The notes beneath the pieces are model-generated. The model made no database searches, was not told the origin of the DNA, and saw only the letters and a program-made list of their open reading frames with translations. Source: CAZJAT01 sp964544145 (GTDB lineage Bacteria > Hydrothermota > 32-111). From it: 15,718 bases of DNA. This document shows, piece after piece, positions 6,741 to 14,141 of the stretch (position 1 is the first letter of the stretch; each line of letters opens with the position of its first letter). The position numbers and the translations under genes were made by a program. The stretch lies in contig CAZJAT010000033.1 of assembly GCA_964544145.1 (NCBI GenBank), positions 1-15,718 on the forward strand, given 5' to 3'.

Positions 6741-7025
6741 CTATGATAATTGAATCTTGACTATACTGTCTTCTCCTGAGATATCAACAAGATCCAATGG
6801 TTCCTGTATCCTTATTTCCCTGATATTCTTCAATATCTCTATTGCTAATTCCAAACCCATTTTTTTCTGTTCTTCCATTTGCCGGTTGTCCAGTGAAAGA
6901 ATGAATTGTGACAACCCAATAATGGGCCTTATCAGCACAAGGGGTATCCAGAAGTTTATGTGTGTGTCATCATCATATACCTTGATTCTGATTCTTCTCG
7001 GCCTGTATGAATTATTGTTATACAT
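6741..7025 (-). CDS. Small protein paralogous to the C-terminal half of the SHOCT-like protein
   Basis: I start this 94-residue protein at ATG 7025 because GGAG (7031-7034) lies 5 nt before it. The longer open frame to 7091 would run into the promoter and add an unrelated hydrophobic stretch. The order is a Tyr/Arg-rich N-terminus (YRPRRIRIKVYDDD), a mildly hydrophobic segment (FWIPLVLIRPIIGLSQFIL), and LAIEILKNIREIRIQEPLDL followed by VDISGEDSIVKIQLS. The last part aligns by eye with APLELVNI and NTIVKISIE in the protein at 5638-6084. It is first in the four-gene operon. I do not recognise a function. Confidence 0.7.
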   Translation of the reverse strand: MYNNNSYRPRRIRIKVYDDDTHINFWIPLVLIRPIIGLSQFILSLDNRQMEEQKKMGLELAIEILKNIREIRIQEPLDLVDISGEDSIVKIQLS

Positions 7026-7050
7026 AAACACTCCTATTGATATTAATTCA

Positions 7051-7079
7051 AATATAAACGAAAAACTTAATTTTGTCAA
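7051..7079 (-). promoter_or_regulatory. Promoter of the DUF2089/SHOCT operon
   Basis: Minus strand: -35 TTGACA (7074-7079, perfect), a 17-bp spacer, and -10 TATATT (7051-7056, five of six). The predicted start near 7044 gives a leader of about 19 nt containing the GGAG for the ATG at 7025. Confidence 0.78.
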
Positions 7080-7235
7080 TAGAAAAATCAATATATTTTA
7101 ATATATCTATTTTTATTAAAAATTATTATCATTTATATTGATATTATTTATTTATTTAATAAACATTATATTGTTGTATTATGGAATTGATTTACATATA
7201 ATGAGTGCTTTTTTAAATAATGTGTCATTTCATTA

Positions 7236-7263
7236 TTGCAATTTACATATTTGATAGTATAAT
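7236..7263 (+). promoter_or_regulatory. Promoter abutting the methyltransferase ATG
   Basis: Plus strand: -35 TTGCAA (7236-7241), a 16-bp spacer, and a perfect -10 TATAAT (7258-7263). Only six bases (ATTTTC) separate the -10 from the ATG at 7270, so transcription should begin at or next to the start codon. The rest of the 7092-7235 stretch is extremely AT-rich and holds nothing else I can name. Confidence 0.7.
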
Positions 7264-7269
7264 ATTTTC

Positions 7270-8451
7270 ATGCATAATCCAAATATATTAAATAAGCGAA
7301 TGATTAAGACGATTCAAAAAACCGATCATCTAACGAAAAAGGATTATTTAAAGGCATTTGAATCTGTGCTGAAGCATGACTTTCTGCCGGTATTTTATAA
7401 ATTGAAGAATGGTGAATTGGATGAATACAGGAGAAATGAATATATAAAGAATGATGAATTAATGGAATTTATTTATTCAGACAGATCTATTGTTTTCCAT
7501 GCTATTGATAATATTCATCATTCATCCATTTCTCAGCCATCACTTATTGCAGTAATGCTTGAACTTGCAGATGTGCAGAAAGGCGACCATGTATTGGAGA
7601 TAGGAACAGGCTCAGGATATAATGCCGCATTGCTGTCTAAGATTGTAGGTGCAAATGGAGCAGTTTATTCTGCGGAAATTGATGAAGATATTTTTAAGAT
7701 TTCAGAAGAGAATCTAAAATCTAATCAATTCAAGAATGTATATTCAGAATGTAAGGATGGGGGGTTGGGATTTCCGGAACAAGCCCCATTTGATGAAATT
7801 ATTGTTACATGTGCAACAGCAGACATAACCAAATACTGGATAAAGCAGCTCAAGGTCGGAGGAAAACTCATATGTCCGCTAATCACAAGAGGTCTAGAGG
7901 TTATTGCAGAATTAACCAAGGTATCTGAATATTACATGGAAGGCAAATTGCATCATTATGTGCATTTCTACAGAATGGGCGGTCAATTCTCTATATTGAC
8001 GCATTATACATATACAAAAAAAGAATTAAAAACGCTTAACAAAATCATTCATAATTATGCAAACATTGATGAAGATTTTTCTGAAACATTAAGTGTAATG
8101 ACAAAAAAAGAACTCAATGATTTTTATTTTTATTTATCATTACATAATCCAAGCAGTATATGTTTCTATGATGCAGAGGTTGAAGAGATGAAGAGGGGCT
8201 ATGGCTTGTTTATGAAATCAACGGGTGAAAGCGGTATTGCAATAATATTCAATAAGAAGCTTCATGTGTGGGGCAGCAGTAATGCTCATAATATACTGTT
8301 GGAGGAATTTGATGCTTTCCGTAAAGCGGGCAGCCCGGGTGTACATGCTTATAAATTAAGGGTTTATGCAAATGAAAATGATATGGAAAAGAAATTACAT
8401 GACAGGGTTATAGTGAGAAAAAACTCCATTACTGTATTTGAATTACTGTAA
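7270..8451 (+). CDS. Protein-L-isoaspartate O-methyltransferase-like protein with long C-terminal extension
   Basis: A 393-residue SAM-dependent methyltransferase of the PIMT type. Visible parts are SSISQPSLIAVMLELA (85-100, the substrate-loop/first-helix signature), motif I VLEIGTGSGYNAALL (108-122), VYSAEIDED (132-140), DGGLGFP (163-169) and DEIIVTCATADI (175-186), followed by the WIKQLKVGGKLICPL strand. PIMT repairs isoaspartyl residues in aged proteins, but the classical enzyme is about 210 residues. Here about 175 residues follow the catalytic domain, rich in Tyr/His/Asn, and I do not recognise them. The N-terminus before residue 80 is also longer than usual. No ribosome binding site precedes ATG 7270; ATG 7300 is an alternative, also without one. 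Substrate could differ from classical PIMT. Confidence 0.85.
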   Translation: MHNPNILNKRMIKTIQKTDHLTKKDYLKAFESVLKHDFLPVFYKLKNGELDEYRRNEYIKNDELMEFIYSDRSIVFHAIDNIHHSSISQPSLIAVMLELADVQKGDHVLEIGTGSGYNAALLSKIVGANGAVYSAEIDEDIFKISEENLKSNQFKNVYSECKDGGLGFPEQAPFDEIIVTCATADITKYWIKQLKVGGKLICPLITRGLEVIAELTKVSEYYMEGKLHHYVHFYRMGGQFSILTHYTYTKKELKTLNKIIHNYANIDEDFSETLSVMTKKELNDFYFYLSLHNPSSICFYDAEVEEMKRGYGLFMKSTGESGIAIIFNKKLHVWGSSNAHNILLEEFDAFRKAGSPGVHAYKLRVYANENDMEKKLHDRVIVRKNSITVFELL

Positions 8452-8454
8452 TTA

Positions 8455-9339
8455 CTATTTAATTTTTCTGCTTTTCATGCCTCTAATCTCAGACATACAT
8501 TGTTTCACAGACATAAAAGAGCCGGTAAATCCCAAAAATACTCCAAATATAATTAATATGTAAATGATTGAATTGCCGATAAATAAGAAATCAGGAAACC
8601 TTGCATGCAGAAATGAAAACATGAGATAGAGTATTCCGGCAGATATAAGTGAGCCTGTAAGACCATGAAATATGCCTTCTATGATGTAAGGAATCTCAAT
8701 ATAGGATTCTGTTGCACCAACTAAATCCATTATGTCAATCTGGTCCCTTCGTGCATGAACGGTGAGTCTGATTGTGTTAAATACTATAAATATGGAAGCC
8801 AGCGTAATAATTATACCAATTATAAAATCAATCAAAAACAATATCTTTATAACCCTGTCCAAGTCATCCACCCATTCAGCACCATAATTGACATCCTCAA
8901 TTTCTCTGAATAAGCTGATTTTTGAAGATATCTCCTTAAGACTCTGCGGATCCTTATATGCCATTGATACATAGACCTTTATTGATGCAGGAAGAGGATT
9001 TTGCTCAAATACATCCAAAAGGTCGGCATCTTCCTTAAATTCCTTTCTGAAATTCTCTTTTGCTTTATCTTTAGAAATAAATTCTACAGATTGAACACCT
9101 GCGATTGACATTATATTGTTCTGCAGTTTATCAATATCTTCATTGGAAACATTGTTGTTAATATAAGCAATCATTTCGATTTTGTCTTCTGCTAATTTAA
9201 TAATATTCATCAGATTGGCTGTACCCACAATAAATAAACCAAATATAAATATTGATACTGTAATAATGCCTATTGTTATGAAATTCATGGATTTATTCTT
9301 TGAAAATCCTTTGAATGCTTCCTGTATTATATATATCAT
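8455..9339 (-). CDS. ftsX: Cell division protein FtsX
   Basis: A 294-residue membrane protein with the FtsX plan: a short cytosolic N-terminus, TM1 (about 20-42, MNFITIGIITVSIFIFGLFI), and an extracytoplasmic domain of about 120 residues containing EMIAYINNNVSNEDIDKLQ and NPLPASIKVYV. Three more membrane segments follow (about 165-190, 215-240 and 255-280), with the FtsX loop RLTVHARRDQIDIMDLVGAT. With FtsE it forms an ABC-like machine that activates peptidoglycan hydrolases at the septum or wall. Its ATG shares the A of the ftsE TAA (TAATG), so the two are coupled. Its stop lies 3 bp from the stop of the convergent methyltransferase gene, with no terminator hairpin between them. Confidence 0.95.
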   Translation of the reverse strand: MIYIIQEAFKGFSKNKSMNFITIGIITVSIFIFGLFIVGTANLMNIIKLAEDKIEMIAYINNNVSNEDIDKLQNNIMSIAGVQSVEFISKDKAKENFRKEFKEDADLLDVFEQNPLPASIKVYVSMAYKDPQSLKEISSKISLFREIEDVNYGAEWVDDLDRVIKILFLIDFIIGIIITLASIFIVFNTIRLTVHARRDQIDIMDLVGATESYIEIPYIIEGIFHGLTGSLISAGILYLMFSFLHARFPDFLFIGNSIIYILIIFGVFLGFTGSFMSVKQCMSEIRGMKSRKIK

Positions 9340-10037
9340 TATTTCTCCACTTCTTCAGTATCAAGTTTTGAGAATATATTTTCAGGTTTTACTATTTTGC
9401 CTTCTCTTATGCCAATAACATCAGCAGATTCCCTTTTAATAAGTGAATGATCATGCGTTGCCATTAATACTGCTGTTCCCTGTGTATTGATTTCATACAG
9501 CAGATTTAAAATTTCTGCTGACCCCTCAGGATCAACATTTCCTGTCGGTTCATCAGCAAGGAGTATAAATGGTTCTCTAATAACAGCTCTGGCAATTGCA
9601 ACCTTCTGCTGTTCTCCGCCTGAAAGCTGATAGGGATAAGAATTTCTCTTATGTGACATTCGCACAGCGGCAAGTGTATCCAGGGTTTTTTTCCTTATAT
9701 TTCTGTAAGGTTCGCCTGTTACCTTTAATGCAAAAGCCACATTATCATAAACATTTCTGTCAGGCAATAATTTGAAATCCTGAAATATAACGCCTATTTT
9801 CCGTCTTAACATTGGTATTTCTTTTCTCTTAATTGTTCTGCTGTCATAACCGGCAACGGAGAGATATCCCTCTTCGGGAAATAATTCCATATAAATCATT
9901 TTCATCAATGTCGATTTGCCTGCCCCTGATTTACCAATCAAAAAAGTGAATTGCCCTTTTTTAATATGCAGACTTACATTCTTTATTGCAAGCCATTCTT
10001 TTTTGAATGATTTTGAAACATTACTGAATTCTATCAT
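9339..10037 (-). CDS. ftsE: Cell division ATP-binding protein FtsE
   Basis: A 232-residue ATPase from the ATG at 10037. The longer open frame to 10196 lies inside the transketolase gene and adds nothing family-like. Motifs are Walker A GKSGAGKS (35-42), Q-loop VIFQDFKLLPDRNVYDNVA (Q86), signature LSGGEQ (138-143), Walker B ILLADEP (158-164) and switch H195 in ATHD. The sequence QDFKLLPDRNVYDNVAFAL is typical of FtsE. It acts on the inner face of the membrane with FtsX. The start overlaps the end of the upstream transketolase gene by 17 bp, with AAGGGA about 10 nt upstream, so it appears co-transcribed with, and perhaps coupled to, the carbon-metabolism genes. Confidence 0.95.
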   Translation of the reverse strand: MIEFSNVSKSFKKEWLAIKNVSLHIKKGQFTFLIGKSGAGKSTLMKMIYMELFPEEGYLSVAGYDSRTIKRKEIPMLRRKIGVIFQDFKLLPDRNVYDNVAFALKVTGEPYRNIRKKTLDTLAAVRMSHKRNSYPYQLSGGEQQKVAIARAVIREPFILLADEPTGNVDPEGSAEILNLLYEINTQGTAVLMATHDHSLIKRESADVIGIREGKIVKPENIFSKLDTEEVEK

Positions 10038-10962
10038 ATAATTTTTTCCCTTTCTCAATAATGGATTCTTCATCCAGCTTGTATTTTTTAAATAATTCAT
10101 CAGGGTTTCCCGATTCACCGAAAGTGTCCTCAAGACCGATATGTTCCACAGGCAGTGGTTTAATCTCAGAGAGTGCTGAACATACAGCTTCGCCAAGTCC
10201 GCCTATCTTCTGATGTTCCTCGCAGATGAGTATGCCTTTTGTCTCATCTGCAATACTCTTAATCATTTGAATATCAATCGGCTTCACTGTAAACATATCC
10301 ACTATGCCGCACTCAATACCCAGAGAGGCAAAACGCTTGACTGTGTTCATTGCTTTATTAACCATAGCACCGCATGTAATAAGAGTTATATCACTCCCTT
10401 TACGCAGCTGCTTGGCCTGACCAATTTTAAATGTTTCATTCTCATCATATATCATTTCAAGATTATTCCTTGGGAGACGCATATATAAATATGAATCATA
10501 TTCTACAATCTGTCTGAAAATAGATTTTAATTGATTTACATCTGATGGTACAATAACAGTCATTCCGGGTATGACCCGCATAAGTGCGATATCCTCATTT
10601 GCCTGATGGGAGGCACCATCCTCACCAAGAGATATCCCGCCATGTGTTACAACAATCTTAACAGGCCAGTGCGGATAGGCAATTGAGTTGCGGACCTGAT
10701 CCCATGCCCTGCCTGAGGCAAAAATGGCAAATGTAGAGCAGAAGGGGATTTTCCCTGCAGATGCCAAACCTGCAGCTGTTGCCATCATATCAGCCTCTGA
10801 TATACCCATATCAAAGAATCTGTCCGGAAATACTTTTTTAAATGATTCGGTTTGTGTTGATTTTGCAAGGTCTGCATCCAATACGACTATGTTTTTATAC
10901 CTTTCACCATATTCTACAAGCAGTTTTCCATATTCTTTACGCAGAGAAAATGTCTCACTCAC
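10021..10962 (-). CDS. Transketolase, C-terminal (pyrimidine-binding) subunit
   Basis: A 313-residue subunit of a split transketolase. It carries the catalytic glutamate in FDMGISEADMM (E56), which activates the thiamine diphosphate aminopyrimidine. It also has the loops FAIFASGRAWDQVRNSIAY and GISLGEDGASHQANEDIALMR, and the C-terminal transketolase domain (LITCGAMVNKAM, then ICEEHQKIGGLGEAV). Together with the N-terminal subunit encoded upstream it should transfer two-carbon ketol units in the non-oxidative pentose phosphate pathway. The GTG start at 10962 overlaps the preceding gene by 8 bp and follows GGAG by 7 nt. A similar subunit of DXP synthase or another split TPP enzyme is less likely, given the partner's motifs. 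Confidence 0.93.
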   Translation of the reverse strand: MSETFSLRKEYGKLLVEYGERYKNIVVLDADLAKSTQTESFKKVFPDRFFDMGISEADMMATAAGLASAGKIPFCSTFAIFASGRAWDQVRNSIAYPHWPVKIVVTHGGISLGEDGASHQANEDIALMRVIPGMTVIVPSDVNQLKSIFRQIVEYDSYLYMRLPRNNLEMIYDENETFKIGQAKQLRKGSDITLITCGAMVNKAMNTVKRFASLGIECGIVDMFTVKPIDIQMIKSIADETKGILICEEHQKIGGLGEAVCSALSEIKPLPVEHIGLEDTFGESGNPDELFKKYKLDEESIIEKGKKLYDRIQ

Positions 10963-11767
10963 CTGAAAGCTCCTTTAAGGCCTTTAAATATTCTTCCTCT
11001 TTTGGCGGTGTGCCATGCCATGCCACATTGTTTTCCATGAATGAAACGCCTTTTCCCTTAATTGTGTTTGCAATGATAAATACGGGTTTGTCTGAATTGC
11101 GGCTCTCTTCAAAGCCCCTTTTGATATCTGTGAAATCATGACCATCAATTTCTATGACATTAAAACCGAAGGATTTAAATCTATTTAATGTCGGCATGGG
11201 ATTTTTTATATCCTCAATGAAACCGTCGATTTGCAGATGATTATAATCCAATATCACAGTAAGATTATTAAGGTGATACCGATTGGCTGTCATTAATGCT
11301 TCCCATATCTGTCCTTCATTTATTTCACCATCTCCCAATATGCAGTAAACATGAGCCGGGATATTGTCCATTTTGAGAGCCAATGCTGTACCATTTGCAA
11401 AAGAAAGACCCTGTCCCAGAGAACCGGTTGATTGTTCTACAAATGGCAGTGATTTATGTGAAGGATGTCCCTGAAGTCTTGAATTGAGTTTTCTGAAAGA
11501 ATGCAGCTCATCTTCATCAATTAACCCTTTCAATGCAAAGCATGCATAGAGAGCTGCAGATGCATGACCTTTTGACAGAATAAACCGATCCCTGTCATCT
11601 GCATTCCAATTGGATTTTGAATAATTCATCTGCTCAAAGAACAGATAAATCATTATGTCAATAGCAGAAAAAGCTCCCCCTATATGACCGGATGATGCAT
11701 TATAAACCTGATTTAAGATATGTATTCTGCCCTTATTGGCTAGGGAGGATAATTCTGCTGCATTCAT
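10955..11767 (-). CDS. Transketolase, N-terminal (TPP-binding) subunit
   Basis: A 270-residue subunit that binds thiamine diphosphate and Mg2+. Signature parts are ASSGHIGGAFSAIDIM (H28), LSKGHASAALYA (H68), LQGHPS (H101), GSLGQGLSFANGTALALK and the TPP motif from GDGEINEGQIWEA (145 onward) to the aspartate/asparagine pair in VILDYN. It pairs with the C-terminal half encoded immediately downstream, as in archaea and many anaerobic bacteria, where transketolase is split into two genes. The ATG at 11767 has no ribosome binding site; the bases before it are almost all A, and a -10-like TATAAA sits 5 nt upstream, suggesting a leaderless message. It heads the unit that continues into ftsE and ftsX. 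Confidence 0.95.
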   Translation of the reverse strand: MNAAELSSLANKGRIHILNQVYNASSGHIGGAFSAIDIMIYLFFEQMNYSKSNWNADDRDRFILSKGHASAALYACFALKGLIDEDELHSFRKLNSRLQGHPSHKSLPFVEQSTGSLGQGLSFANGTALALKMDNIPAHVYCILGDGEINEGQIWEALMTANRYHLNNLTVILDYNHLQIDGFIEDIKNPMPTLNRFKSFGFNVIEIDGHDFTDIKRGFEESRNSDKPVFIIANTIKGKGVSFMENNVAWHGTPPKEEEYLKALKELSGE

Positions 11768-11772
11768 ACTTT

Positions 11773-11803
11773 TTTATATTAAATAAAAATATGCTAATGT
11801 CAA
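11773..11803 (-). promoter_or_regulatory. Promoter abutting the transketolase ATG
   Basis: Minus strand: a perfect -35 TTGACA (11798-11803). The -10 is either TATAAA (11773-11778, 19-bp spacer) or TAATAT (11776-11781, 16-bp spacer). Either puts the transcript start within a few bases of the ATG at 11767. The 65-bp gap to the upstream gene has no terminator hairpin, so read-through from 11833 is also possible. Confidence 0.6.
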
Positions 11804-11832
11804 TATGATAGTAATAAATAGAATATTTCAGA

Positions 11833-13077
11833 TTAGCCTGTTTTTGTAAAAACAATTACAGTTTCAAAATGGCGAGTTTGAGGAAACATGTCAAAAATTG
11901 CTATTGAATTCATTGAAAAACCGTGTTTCATTAGTATGGAGCTGTCTCTTGCAAGCGTTGCAGGATTGCAGGAAACATATATGAATCGGTCAATATTGCT
12001 TTTCAGCAGATTGTAAAGGAATAAAGAAGAAATTCCGCATCTTGGAGGATCAGCTATAATGCAGTCAAATGAAGATGGTTCAATAATAAAAGAATCAGAT
12101 ATATCTCTCTGCACAATCTTGATGTTTTTTATATTATTGCTTTTTGCATTATTTCTCTGAAATATTACGGATTGCATTGAACCCTCAACAGAAATTACCT
12201 CATTGTATTTATATGCCAAATACATGGAAAATAAACCCACACCTGAATACAGGTCAAGGAGTTTATGACCATTTTCTGTTAAACTGTCAATGTATTTCAG
12301 CATCTTTAATGTAATCTGGTGATTTGTCTGCATAAAATTGCTGCGTGAGTATGATAAAATTGCATTATCATAAACATCGGTTAGATCAGAGTGCCCTTTT
12401 AGAATACGTAATTTTCGATTTTTTACATAAAGAATATTATCCGCTGAGATGTCAGCTAATTGAAGTATATCATTTTCGGGAATTGTTCTCTTGCCCGGAT
12501 ATAGGGTAAGCATTGTCTGCCCTGATGTTGAAACGCGGAAATCTATAATATACATCCTCTTTATTATATCCCTATATGGCTGGATATTGCTTAGAATATC
12601 ATTGATCTCCTTTCGTGCAATCAGACAGTGCTCTATATGAATGGTGTGTTTGGATTTCCGTTTTCTGAAACCGAATCCTTCCTTGAATCCCGTGAAATCA
12701 ATATGATTCCTGTAATGCAATGGGGATGACGGGAAATAGTTGATTTCTTCAGTGATTTCAATATTACCATTTTTAATAAATAATTCCTTTAGAATATTTT
12801 CCTTTACAATTTGCTGTGAAGAATAGCGAATATGCTGGAAATCACACCCGCCGCAATGAGTGAAATAGGGACATTCAGGTTTTATTCTGTCATCTGAAGG
12901 ACTAATGATACTATCTATTTCAGCTTCTGTATAATCCTTTTTATCATTAACTGCTTTATATGATATTATCTCGCCGGGGATTGTATATGGTATAAAAATA
13001 ACCTTGCCTTCATTTCTTCCCATTCCCGAACCATCGGAAACAATCTTTTCAATCATTGTAATGTATTCAGAATTCAT
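11833..13077 (-). CDS. 23S rRNA/tRNA m5U methyltransferase (TrmA/RlmD family)
   Basis: A 414-residue class I SAM RNA methyltransferase. In order: a TRAM-like N-terminal beta domain (GKVIFIPYTIPGEIISYKAV), Fe-S cluster cysteines C69, C75, C78 (CPYFTHCGGC) and C151, a central RNA-binding domain, SAM motif LLDLYSGVGLFSMYLA (273-288), ADPPRCG (342-348), the catalytic nucleophile C370 in YVSCNPATLARD, and the general base E405 in FPQTRHFE. These enzymes place 5-methyluridine in 23S rRNA (U1939 or U747) or tRNA (U54). The cysteine cluster points to the RlmD/RlmC-like branch; the exact target cannot be read from sequence. The ATG at 13077 overlaps the upstream lipoprotein gene by 11 bp and follows AAAGGAA. 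Confidence 0.93.
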   Translation of the reverse strand: MNSEYITMIEKIVSDGSGMGRNEGKVIFIPYTIPGEIISYKAVNDKKDYTEAEIDSIISPSDDRIKPECPYFTHCGGCDFQHIRYSSQQIVKENILKELFIKNGNIEITEEINYFPSSPLHYRNHIDFTGFKEGFGFRKRKSKHTIHIEHCLIARKEINDILSNIQPYRDIIKRMYIIDFRVSTSGQTMLTLYPGKRTIPENDILQLADISADNILYVKNRKLRILKGHSDLTDVYDNAILSYSRSNFMQTNHQITLKMLKYIDSLTENGHKLLDLYSGVGLFSMYLAYKYNEVISVEGSMQSVIFQRNNAKSNNIKNIKIVQRDISDSFIIEPSSFDCIIADPPRCGISSLFLYNLLKSNIDRFIYVSCNPATLARDSSILMKHGFSMNSIAIFDMFPQTRHFETVIVFTKTG

Positions 13078-13906
13078 ACAATTCCTTTACAATAATATAA
13101 TCAGCCATATCCATATCCAAATGTTTTACAGAATCTATCACAGCAATACTGATTATATTTTCTGTAAACCCCATAAATCTTAATTGATCAATAATGCCCA
13201 TATCATAATTACTGTGAAATTGACCGCACAGAACAAAGATTCTGTCCTGCTTTTCAATTGCATTCAGAATAGAATTTGCCATTGTTGCATCCTTCAGTAA
13301 TTGAGCAGCAAATAAATTGGAATCATTCATAATCATTCCCATTGGGGAGTTTTTCTGTACAGCTGCCATTGTTATGCTGAAAGCATCCCTGTAATCCTCA
13401 CTAAAATCAGTGTATCTTTCAACGAGTTCTGAGGGAAATGAATCAACATAATGTATACCCTTTTTTGCAATAGAAGCAGCTATATATCTCGGGACATTCA
13501 AAGCAATTATGTCTTTTTTATTGATTTTTGCAGTTTCAACTAAGGGTCTATAATCATTGTAATTTCCCCATGGTCTTGATTGTTCAAGGAATGTTTCTTC
13601 TGTTATTGTATTGTTTATGTATTGATTCACAACCTGCTGCACATCACGTTCAAACATTTCCAATCCCAATAAGTAATCATTGTTTTTTAATAATTCGGCA
13701 TATATATAATGTTCCATATAATGAGTAAATGAATCATCATGAATCTCACCAAAAATAATTATTTTTTCTCCATCTAATTCATTAAGCATGGTTTCTGCAT
13801 TGATGAATGAATTATCCGGATGGCTGTATATATATTCAGATTTAATATTGCCGGAACATGAGAATGTAATCATTACAATAATCAATAAAAAAATAACATT
13901 TTTCAC
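13067..13906 (-). CDS. ChaN-like haem-binding/uptake lipoprotein
   Basis: From GTG 13906 this is a 279-residue protein beginning MKNVIFLLIIVMITFSC, a signal peptide with a relaxed lipobox (TFSC, C17), so probably a lipoprotein. The mature part matches the ChaN/haem-cofactor-binding family: EKIIIFGEIHDDSFTHYMEH, GLEMFERDVQ, RPWGNYNDYRPLVETAK, and near the end FVLCGQFHSNYDMGIIDQLR. The His residues in GEIHDD and GQFHSNYDMG are in positions used for haem contact or the erythromycin-esterase-like fold. I prefer this GTG to the one 6 bp upstream because AAGGAG lies 5 nt before it. ChaN in other bacteria is linked to haem/iron uptake; that role here is inferred. It is co-transcribed with the RNA methyltransferase. 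Confidence 0.85.
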   Translation of the reverse strand: MKNVIFLLIIVMITFSCSGNIKSEYIYSHPDNSFINAETMLNELDGEKIIIFGEIHDDSFTHYMEHYIYAELLKNNDYLLGLEMFERDVQQVVNQYINNTITEETFLEQSRPWGNYNDYRPLVETAKINKKDIIALNVPRYIAASIAKKGIHYVDSFPSELVERYTDFSEDYRDAFSITMAAVQKNSPMGMIMNDSNLFAAQLLKDATMANSILNAIEKQDRIFVLCGQFHSNYDMGIIDQLRFMGFTENIISIAVIDSVKHLDMDMADYIIVKELYEF

Positions 13907-13924
13907 ATGCACTCCTTTTTACAC

Positions 13925-13952
13925 ATTTTAGCAGAAATCACATATATGACAA
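13925..13952 (-). promoter_or_regulatory. Promoter of the ChaN-like lipoprotein operon
   Basis: Minus strand: -35 TTGTCA (13947-13952), a 16-bp spacer, and -10 TAAAAT (13925-13930) with an extended TGC just before it. The predicted start near 13918 gives a leader of about 12 nt that contains the AAGGAG. Confidence 0.65.
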
Positions 13953-14025
13953 TATTAAAGCATATTGAAGAATAAAGTAAAATATAAACAATACAATTCA
14001 AAAAATCATACAAGCATGTAGTAAT

Positions 14026-14043
14026 TATGACAATAATGTCATA
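14026..14043. promoter_or_regulatory. Perfect 7-bp inverted repeat in the divergent intergenic region
   Basis: TATGACA, a 4-bp ATAA spacer, then TGTCATA form an 18-bp perfect dyad about 100 bp upstream of the small EF-hand gene and about 75 bp upstream of the lipoprotein promoter. It is too AT-rich and lacks a T-run, so it is not a terminator; it resembles a binding site for a dimeric regulator. The rest of 13907-14141 shows no gene, and I find no convincing promoter for the gene at 14142. Confidence 0.45.
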
Positions 14044-14141
14044 TCAACTGTATATTACAATGATATAAGTCAAAGAATAATGCGTCATAGCATTTGGCAT
14101 CCCCATTGCTCTATTAGATGACAAATAAACAGGAGGTTTAG

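Noticed and set aside
6757..7101. Plus-strand 114-codon frame opposite the small paralogue gene
   Set aside because: It is the antisense of a gene with a good promoter and ribosome site, and it runs across that promoter.
7092..7235. Extremely AT-rich intergenic stretch as a possible replication origin
   Set aside because: I see no DnaA-box (TTATCCACA-like) cluster and no dnaA/dnaN/gid neighbours; high AT next to two promoters explains it.
8441..8453. Palindrome AATTACTGTAATT at the convergent gene ends
   Set aside because: It is short and fully AT-dominated with no T-run; such palindromes are expected by chance in DNA of this composition, so I do not call it a terminator.
10038..10196. Longer FtsE start at 10196
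   Set aside because: The added 53 residues are an out-of-frame reading of the transketolase 3' end and are unlike FtsE; ATG 10037 is right at the conserved start.
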